Shown piece after piece: positions 10,501-20,600 of a DNA stretch of 64,000 bases; position 1 is the stretch's first letter, and each line of letters starts with the position of its first letter. The notes beneath the pieces were generated by a model. The model worked only from the letters and a program-made list of their open reading frames with translations, ran no database searches and was not told the origin of the DNA. This stretch comes from Cordylochernes scorpioides (taxonomy: Eukaryota; Arthropoda; Arachnida; Pseudoscorpiones; Chernetidae): the NCBI GenBank assembly GCA_030710605.1, contig CP092877.1, positions 71,833,085-71,897,084 on the forward strand, read 5' to 3'. The position numbers were made by a program, and so were the translations under genes.

Positions 10501-13500
10501 AGGGTGATCTCTGTGTGTTGTCTGTGGTGTCTGGCATCGATGGAGTCTGCACTCACACCCCAATCCACACTTCTGGAGGAGAGATAACCAACTGGAGCCA
10601 CCTACCTACTAGAACTTCATTGCCAACATTCCTGCGGCTTCTCCGCTGCTGGTTAGATGGATCTAGCTGGATAACTATGTCCTTCTCCACAGGTGTTCCT
10701 TTGGCCTACACACACATCTGTTGTTGTTGTTGTTTCTTATCCCCTTGTGCAAATTTCACGAGTCCATGCTCCTCAAGCTGTTTGATGATAAGCAACAACC
10801 TCTCCCAAAGGTCCTGTTTAGTACATCTGATCATGAAAATTAGAAAATATCTTAAACGCGTAAGATTCTTTTTGAAATTAAACAATTTATACTGCCCTTA
10901 CTGCAATGGAAAAATTAATGGGAGGGCCTGGCTCATCAGTGGTGAACCCCCCCAACGGTTTTCGCCAGTTTAATCTACCATACCACTGTTATATTACATT
11001 TTTTGATCTTCCTTTTATAGTGATACTGTTGTTAGACTCTTGGAATGGGTATTTTAGATGAAGTATGGACATAAGCTTTGAGGACAGTAGAATTACATAC
11101 AATTGTAAATATATCTGATCATGCCAAATTGTGTTCTGGAGCTGCAGGCACCAACGCACACATCTGGGTCAGGGGAGTGTGATGATCAAAAATCATGATA
11201 CTCAGGCTCAAAACTCACATTGACTTTTTTTTATATTAAAATATTTCTTTGATGGGCTCCAATTTGATAATGTCCAACCCAACCAAATGTGGTGTTCATG
11301 ATCCACATAAATGTAAAAGTCAAATTACTACCTATGTAGATGACATGTGGTGTACTTACAATGAAAAGAGTCACTGTCCACTACAATCATTATGGGGGGA
11401 GGGACCTGTTTCAATTATTCATGATAAGTAAAACAACAACTGTATTTATAAGAAACTATATTTTTATTAAGAATGGACTTGTAACCTTTTTGATATTTAA
11501 GAATGATTGTATAATCAAATAATTTTTGAATATTTTTTCCATGCTTTAGTTTTAATTAAAATAACTATCTACTAATCCTAACTTACAATGAAAAATATCT
11601 GTAAGGGCTTGGCTTGTCAGTGGTGAAAACTCCCTCCTAGTGTAAGCCACCAGAGGATTCTACAGTAGAACAACGTCCATGGGAGAACACTCTCACTAGA
11701 GGATACCTCTACAAAGAACAGTTTTCATTGCCAAAATTACCAATTAAAACTCTGATAGGAGGACATCTCTTTCTAAAGGACACTTTGGCTCTGCAACTAG
11801 TTGTCCTTCTGAGAGAGGTTTTATAGATTTTTTTTTTTTGGGTTGCACTGTTTAAGAACTGACAATTTAAGAGGAATCCTTGATGAAGAAATTCAAATGA
11901 GTCAAAGAGAAATATATGTAAATATGTGCATTGAACATTCGTCATAGTTTATTTATTTGGATTTGTGGTGTTGTCTTACCATTTGATCACACTTATTTAT
12001 AATCTCAAAATTGCATATTATCACCATATATACAGTAGAACCTCCATGAAAGGACATTCTTGCTAGAGGACACCTCTCTACAAAGGACAGTTTTTATTTT
12101 CAAAATTACCATTTTTACTAATAAACAACTCTCCCATAAAAGGACACCTCTCCCTAAAGGACACTTTGGCTCTTCAATTAGGTGTCCTTTACAGGGAGGT
12201 TCTACTGTATATTCTATATAGCCCCACATTTTACATAAAACCCACCACAACATGGAGGTCCTGTGTGATGACATCTGTCCCCTCTGGACTCAGTGCCACC
12301 ACCCGATGGGGAAGAAACCCTCACGAAGGGGAACTGCAGGGAAGGACACTGTGTCCTGCGAATGGGGTGCAATGGTGATCCTCTTGCGCTGGCTCTTTTC
12401 CCCAGCCTGGACTCCGGTACACAGGTCTTCTACTCCGTACATGTACACCATCACCTGGATACCAACATCACAGCGTGTAGCAAATCTGGAACTGTCTTCA
12501 CTGTGAAAAAATAATATATAAGAAATAAAGCATGAATGTTGCTTTTAAAACCAAATGAAAGAAACTTCTACCATCCTTATTGCAATGGAAATTATTAAAG
12601 ACCATTCTCAATGCAAATATTAATATTTTTTTAAATAGATGATCGGTGACATCAAATATTTTCCACTTCCTTAGGTTTTTTTGCATGAGTATTTGCTATA
12701 TACTTCTTTTTTATCACCACTTAATAATATTAGGGTATCAAGCTTGTAAAGCTTGAGACTTTTGATGGTGTCTGATAGGAAAGAGTAGAGCTCATCAATG
12801 GATGAGTCAATACTTTCAGTGCTGTAATTATTATCCTTTAGAAAAAAGGATCTAAAAGAAACACCAACTAAGTAAACTGTATGTGATGCATCTGTTTGAA
12901 GCATTGCTACCACAATCAGACCAGAGTCTCTAAGGACTGCTCTTCTTCTATAAATTCTTTCTTTGGATCCCTTTGTCACATGGCTCATATACACGGATGA
13001 CACAGAAAATCATTAGTGTTTTAAAATATTTTTGAATTTTTCTATATAGCCCAAACACAGTAAAACCCTCCATAGTGAACCCCAATGGGACTGAACCGTG
13101 GTCATTATAGCCATGGTTCGTTATAGCCATAGTTCACTGTTTAGTAAAATTAAAATGGAGATTATTTCAGGTTTGTTATAAGGGAAGGTTCACTATATTG
13201 CAGGTTTGTTTTTGCAAAAAAAAAAGCTAGCAACAGAATTATCATGTGGAGCTGGTGTTTAGCCAAGAGGTTTAGGAACCAAAGCACAGAGAGATAGAAC
13301 CTACATGGATGGTGACATTATGGTAGTTGAAGACAGAGGCCCGTAGCTCAGTCTGCTCCCCCACCACCACGGCATAAGGCAGGTGAGCTGGATGAAGAGG
13401 GGCTTGGTAGAGATGAGAGACTGGGAGTCCGCCACACAGACCCCTGGGGAGTGAAGGGACACTGAGATGGCCTGCATGGTCCACTCTGTGATGCTGTGGG

Positions 13501-14618
13501 GCAGGGTGGCGTTGTACTCTGCCATGCCGTCTGACCTGTTGGACAGATGGGGTGAGAGCCTGGCAAAGATCCTCCATTATATATTTTCCCTACATACTCA
13601 CCCAATGCAACAGAACCACAACACCATGGCTGATAAATCTAACACTTCAAAGTCATCAACCCCCTCCCAAAAAAAAAAAAAGAAGTAACAGACTTCATTA
13701 ACACCTAGGGCAGTGATTTCACTTACCCTTTTTTATTTTTGTCTATTATCCCTAGTACACGTGGTACAGGCCATGGTAGAGTACTTACCCTAAGTACTCC
13801 TAGTAAAGATCATGATAGTCATAGTAGATTGAGGTTTGTGATTTTAAGTGTGCACCAGAAGCAATACATACAATCAATTTAATTTTTACTTATAAGATAC
13901 TATAACCAGTTTGGTTACTACTTGCTTGGTGCATACTGATTTGTTCATTGCTGGGATTAGATTTTGCAAGAGTTTCATTGAAATCATTTATTTAAAAAGA
14001 AAATTGTCAATCCTGGTTGTTGTAAGTCAACAGTCTATAGCACCATGCCCCCAACACAAATATGTACAGTCGATAAAGGTTCATATATTATCATCTAATG
14101 TCTGGAAGATAAGGAGTGAACAATTTTATGTAAGACAGCACAGTCTTCACCCATCAAGGTCACATTTAGGTGACCTGATTTCTTAAAATTAGAGAATCTT
14201 CAGCCAGAAAATTTTTATTTTTTCGAAGGGGATCATGTTTTTTCTACCTGTGCTATGAAATGCTTCAACATCAAGCTATAATAAATTATAATTATAACAT
14301 TTATAATGCCTTGACAAATGATTTATTCTTATTTTTCCTGACAAGGACAAAAGATTTTTGTCGAAACGTCAAGAAAATACAACTTTTTCTGGCCGAAGTG
14401 TCTCTTATTTTAAGAAATATGAAAGGCAACCTCCATCTCTCTAGTGCTTGATTTTGAAAGAATTTCATGCACGGGTAGAATAAAACATGATCTCCAGGTT
14501 AGTTTTACTTTAACGAAATAGGTTAAGGTAGAAAAATGCTGCAATAGCAATAGATACTAGTTGGTAAGAAAAGTATGGAACGCTTCACGATTTTGCGTGT
14601 CATCCTTGCGCAGGGGCC

Positions 14619-14650
<32 letters not shown>

Positions 14651-17600
14651 AGTATATGTACCGCCGAACAAGCGTGTACGAAAAGTAGTTGGTAAGAAAA
14701 GTAGTTTCAGGCCTAGAGCTAGGTACAGGAGTAAGTTTAACTATAATAAAAAGGGTGTTATAGTTAAACACTTACTCTTGTACTTAGCTCCAAGCCCTGA
14801 AAGCTTGAGTTAATTAAATGTTTTTTTTGCAAGACACTTTTCCCTGGATGAAATTGTTCTCTTAAAAGAAAAGCAGTTTTTTTTTCAGCCAAGTACTTGG
14901 AAGGATAAAAGTTGTAGAAATAAAAATTGAGATGTTTGTCTGTAGAACGAATGCCTCTCACATATTTCATTGGCTAACCTTTTTTAAAATTCTAATTTAA
15001 TTTGAGGGAGAGGTTATCCTAAGTACTTTTATCTGAATTAGCTAGTTGGAAGCAAGCTATAAAGGTTCACAGTCTATTTAATTGTTATAGAGTAACCTAA
15101 TGAGGATCTTGTAAAAGGTCCAGGTCTCCAGAAGCTTGAGTTGATCAAATGGATTTTTTGCAAGAAACTTTCCCTGGATAAAATTTTTCTTTAAGGAAAA
15201 AGGCAATTATTTTTTCAACCAAGTATTTGAGAAGGGTAAAAGTTCTAGAAATAAAAATTGAAATGTTTGTCTGTAGAATGAACACCTCTCTAATTTCAAT
15301 GTCTAATCTTTAATATTCCAATTTTCATAAGAATTATCCTAAACACATTTAATCTGAATTACTAGTTGGAAGAGTACATTACAAAGATAGTTTCACAGTA
15401 CTAGACAATTGTTATAGCGTACATACCCAATGAGGAGCTGTCATAGATCCAAGTCTCCCGGAAGTCCATAGCGCACCAGAGTAGACTGTTCAAACACCAC
15501 CTCGTCTAAGTCGTCATCCAGGGCAACTTGGACCTTGGTGCGGGTGAGCACTGGATCACCTTCACTGAAGTGCTTCAGGTGTGGAGGGGAGTTAGTGCTT
15601 TGCGGGAACACCACAGTCATCCTGCCCACCTTACTCTGTACTGTTTACTCTTGATACTTTTATTCTCTACTATAACAAGACTCTGATAGTGTCACTGTTT
15701 ACATTTACATATTGAGAAAGCTGGACAAAATGATTTTATTAGCTCACTGCTAAAGTCTCAGTTCCCAACTGGGGAGTCTTGGTGTTTACATTGTTCTGGT
15801 GTAGAGAGATGTTAACATTCAGGTGATAGGATAATGTCACTAGCTGTGGATCTAATTCCCGATACCCTGAGTAACTTATCTGACCATCTCTCTGAGTCAC
15901 CACATTTTAGGCAATCTCTCTCATGGAAGGTTCTATTGTATCTGACATGGGAAATAGTTTCAAGTAGACCCCATTCAATCTAGGAATAAGGGGTCAGAAT
16001 GAATACTTCCAGTAAAACTCAGTAGCAGGGTCAGTGAGCAGGTAGTGACTGCGGCTGAAGCGAGTGAGCTTGGCGTGATAAAACGCCAATTTACCTGGGA
16101 TGTCAGTGATGAGCAGCTCGTAGCGCATGCAGCAGTCCAGGAACGCATTGGAGCAGTTGGAAAGGGGCTCTTTGCGATAGTAGTTGCGGATAATGCCAGC
16201 TCGGTTCTCACAGGACGGTCATAGCGATCTGGTTTGGGGCAAGAAGACAACACTTGCGAGATTCTGTGTCCATTCCTTGGGCTGGGAGGGAGACAACGTG
16301 AGCTTTACATCAACATTCATGCAAGCCTACTCACCGAGATCATCTGCAATAGAACGTTTCCTACGCCTTTTCTCCTCACATCCAATAGCTGACAACACAC
16401 GGAGGCAACAAGTTTAGTGGGGGAGGAAACAGATTGAAGCTCTTTAATATAACAATCATATAGGATAATATAAAGGAAAATAAAATAATAGAACCTCTCT
16501 AAAGGAGAACACCTAGTTTCAGAGCCAAAGTGTCCTTTGGGAAAGGTGTCTTCCTAAAAGAAAGACTGCTAATTAAATTTTGGTGATGAAAAAACTTTCC
16601 TTTACAGAGAGGTATCCTCTAGAGGTTACCTGGAGGTTCTACTGTTTATGAATAAAATGAATGAATAAATATAATTTTAAAAAATGAATGTACTGTATAA
16701 AAAAATAAGAGAACACCTCCATGAGAAGACACTAGAGGACATCTCTCTACAAAGGACAGTTTTCATTCTCAAAATTACCATTTTACTAATTATCAACTCT
16801 CCGCGCGGTAAAAGGATACCTCTTCTCTAAAGGATACCTCTGCAACTAGGTTTCCTTCAGAGAGGTTGGTTACTGTACGGTGGTCTTCATAGGAAGATTG
16901 TCTCCACTGAGAGAGACTATGTTATGACATTGTCCATATAAGATCCCTGCAGTTGAGCTCCACTCAGGATTGAACAGTGAGAGTTATTCCCTCTCTATAG
17001 TTCCAGGCTTAGACAAGTATTGAAATCCCAAGATTTCACACAAGATTTTTTTCCATATCTAGGAAAAATATATAAATTAGAATAGAGTGGCTTCTATATT
17101 TAGATTTTCCATTTTGCCAGGAAATAAAAAAAAGTGTGGAAGAGAGTGATATAGGAAAGCTCACACACACAAACTCAAGTAACTGTGACCATCACATCGA
17201 CCTGTCCACTCTGTACGAAAGAACTCCAGTGGTCCATCATTGGTGGAGTCTTTTTCCAGCAATGACAAGTCAATTCAGAAATTATATATAGTATAGAATT
17301 ATATATACTTCAATTATATTTATACATATACAGTAGAGAACCTCCATGAGAGGACACTCTTGCTAGAGGACACCTCTCTAAAAAGGACAGTTTTCATTGC
17401 CAAAATTTATATTTTACCATTTAGCAACCCCTGGTTAGAGATACCTCTCTTTAAAGGGCACTTTGGTTCTGAAATCAGGTGTCCTTTACAGAGAGGTTCT
17501 ACTCTATATCCCTATTATGTATTTAACATATATGGATGATGTAATGAAGTTTCCCAGCATCAGTATCTAGCAACTCACCGTGAGTGCGTGGAGAGAAAGA

Positions 17601-20600
17601 GGTATCCAAGTCAGTCAGGATGACAATGCCAGCATTGTCAAGCACCATTTCAGAGTTGAAACCTCCGCCTGCCCCACAGCCTTGATCATGGCTTGCCAAT
17701 GAGGGAGAAGAGCTGGCACCAACCCAAAAGTTAGAACTCCTAGCCAAAAAAAATAGTAAGAGGCATCCGGGTCACTGAAGTCTCCAGCTTGTTCAATGAC
17801 CTTACTTTAAGAGATCATTTCTAAAGTTTCGTTCCCAGCTTGTTCAACTATAGAGAGGCATGTATAGTGTCCTACATCTAGGTGCTCCTGTTGAAGGGCA
17901 TGCTAGCCCGAAAGCTTAAAGAAATAAAATAGCAGAAGAAACTAAACCCTTGTATTGCTTTGTTGATTTAATAAATTAAAAATAGAGATAGGTATATAAG
18001 TACAGAGTAAGACCAAGGTAAACATCAGGATACTCCGGGGTTAGGACAAACATAATTTAAAATAATTTGGCCTCAGAATTCTTGACTTTTCAGAAAGTTT
18101 CTAGAACCAGCTTTTTTTTGTCATAGAAGTACAGCCCTGCACCATACTGACATGGGCCAACAACCAGAAACCTGTATGTGATTAGTCTGTCTTTTTCTTG
18201 ATTTATCAGGAGAGAGGGCATTTTAGCCAATATTATGGGATAATTAAAAATCACAACAAATTTCATTGAAATTTATTCCCATAGAGAGCAGAAGCCATCA
18301 TCATTTTACAATCAATTCTTGAAACGGAGATAAAATCAGGGGAGGACTAGAAACCCACTTTAATGAAAATTATGTTTCAGTTGGTATTTGGGCCAGATAA
18401 TCTGGGGTTTTAAATTGAGATTTGATTATAATCCCAGTAAGTGTCTCAAGTTGAAAACCAACCATCTATGTTAGCAGAGAGAGATATATATCTCAAATAA
18501 CAGTGTAGAGTCCCAATTAACAAATATTAATAAACAATTTGTGTCGAAAGGCGATCCATTAATTAAGATTATATAAAAGGGCGTACCTGGATCTGTAAAG
18601 AAAAAAAAAAAAAAACTTTTTTTTTTTTCTTTACAGATCCAGGTACGGCCTTTTTATATAATATTAATAAACAAGTTAACTGCTTTTCGCATGTGGTGCA
18701 CTTACAGTAAAAGCAGTCGCCTTCTACCCACCATGATTATCATGGCCTGTAGCACGTGTACTAGAGATAATTAAAAAATAATAAAATAAAATAAAACAAG
18801 TTAACATAAAAAGAAATTTGTGTTAATTGAGGCTTTATTTTCTTAGAGAAAGTACCCAGTCCTAACACTGTTATTGTTTCGTATCCCCTTGAGGCCAAAA
18901 TGACACAAAATCCATAAGTCCATGCTCCTCGAGGCATTCCCAACTCTGGTGAACAAGACTGACCTTCTGGGTGGTGATCTGGGAGTTCTTCTTGAGCAGA
19001 TAGACGGCCTTGTCCACAGCCAAGAGTCCCACAAGAGTGTTGGGCGGGAACCCTTGATCTGGATCCTGCCAGACATCCCTGGACTCTTCTCCTCAAATTG
19101 GGGGCTCCAGGGTAACCTGGGTCACATGTGGGAATCAAACTTCATGTATTCCTTTACATACATGTGCAAACACTAATATAAGAAAAAATCAGCACAATAT
19201 AATAGCCTTTAGATTGATCTAGTAAAACTCTGCTGAGTATAATTAGAAACATAAGGTATAAAACAAGACCAAATTAATGAAATTTGTTGACATTTCTGTA
19301 ATAACACTATTAAAATATTTCATAATTTGGAGAATTGGCTTTGTTACATATGGTCAAGAAAAGTTTGAGGGCCTTTGTAAAACATTGAATGTTACGATAT
19401 GCTATAGATACATGCTATAGAAAGCTGAAGGTAAATAAGTAGTGTTAGAGAAAAGTAAATATAAATAATAACTGAAATGGCTTCCGAGAGTAAGTTTCTT
19501 ATTTTCTTTTAAATTCTTTTCAATCTTTCAGGTATCACAAGCCCTTCTACATGTATATATGATAACTCAGTAACAGCCGTTGTGTTTATTATTTATAAAT
19601 AAGTAGTGTACCTTAACATAGGGGGAGCAGAGAGACTGAAAGGTGAGCAGCTGGGAATCTGCTTACCAGGGACCTGAAGTTGGTGGGTTCCACACAACCA
19701 GCCTGGAGCGGGGCACCATGTTCCTGGGTGATGTTGAATTGGATCTTGTTGGAGGTCACATCCCCATAGGTCAGGATCCTGCCCTCTCGACACCACCTGG
19801 GTGGACAGACCTCATGTCTACTACAAGCAATTTGGTTGAGTTCAATCTTTGGTCTCCTCAACCCTACTATTACTAAATGCTAAAGACAACAAGCCTCTTA
19901 CTTCACCAGATACTTGAGTTTGGCAGACTTGTCTGAGAGTCTGTTAAACACCTGAGTCTCATACAAGTCTCCAACCTGGAAACACAAGCAAGGGAATCAA
20001 ATAGCACAATTTGGAATGAGAATGATAAGGTAAACACAATTTGGATTATAGATCAGAAACATAATAGGACTAAATAAAATAAATAAATAGTGTACGACAT
20101 TTGAGTGACAGCATTGTTTCCATCATCAGACAAAAGTATTGAATGATAGTAACAACACTGTTCACAAAATGTCACACACATATTTATGTATTTGAATTTG
20201 GTCTTGTTAACTTACACCCTATTATTGATCCTATCTAGATATATTTATAGAAAATTATTACAGAGCATAGTTGCATATTATAAAGTTATACACTCAAGGA
20301 CCAAACTTAAGGAAGTTGCACCTTTTAGCATGTATATCGGGATTTACACAATAATTCTAAAATATATTTGTTACACAGTGACCTTTATTGAAGACACACA
20401 AGATAACCAAGTGTGAACAAAATTGCCTCTGTCTCCTTCAAAAAAATAGATGACCGACGACATCAAAGACTTTCCACTTCCTAAGTTTTGTCCCAATGAA
20501 TGTAATTTCTCACATAAAAATAGTTATTTTTTAAGAAGACCATTGAAGAAACTACCTTGAGGTATGGTTGACAGCAGGAACAAGGGCCAGATAGCCATTG

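Noticed and set aside
17210..17280. Possible C3-like exon (STNDGPLEFFRTEW)
   Set aside because: No matching C3 segment between its neighbours and no convincing splice pair.
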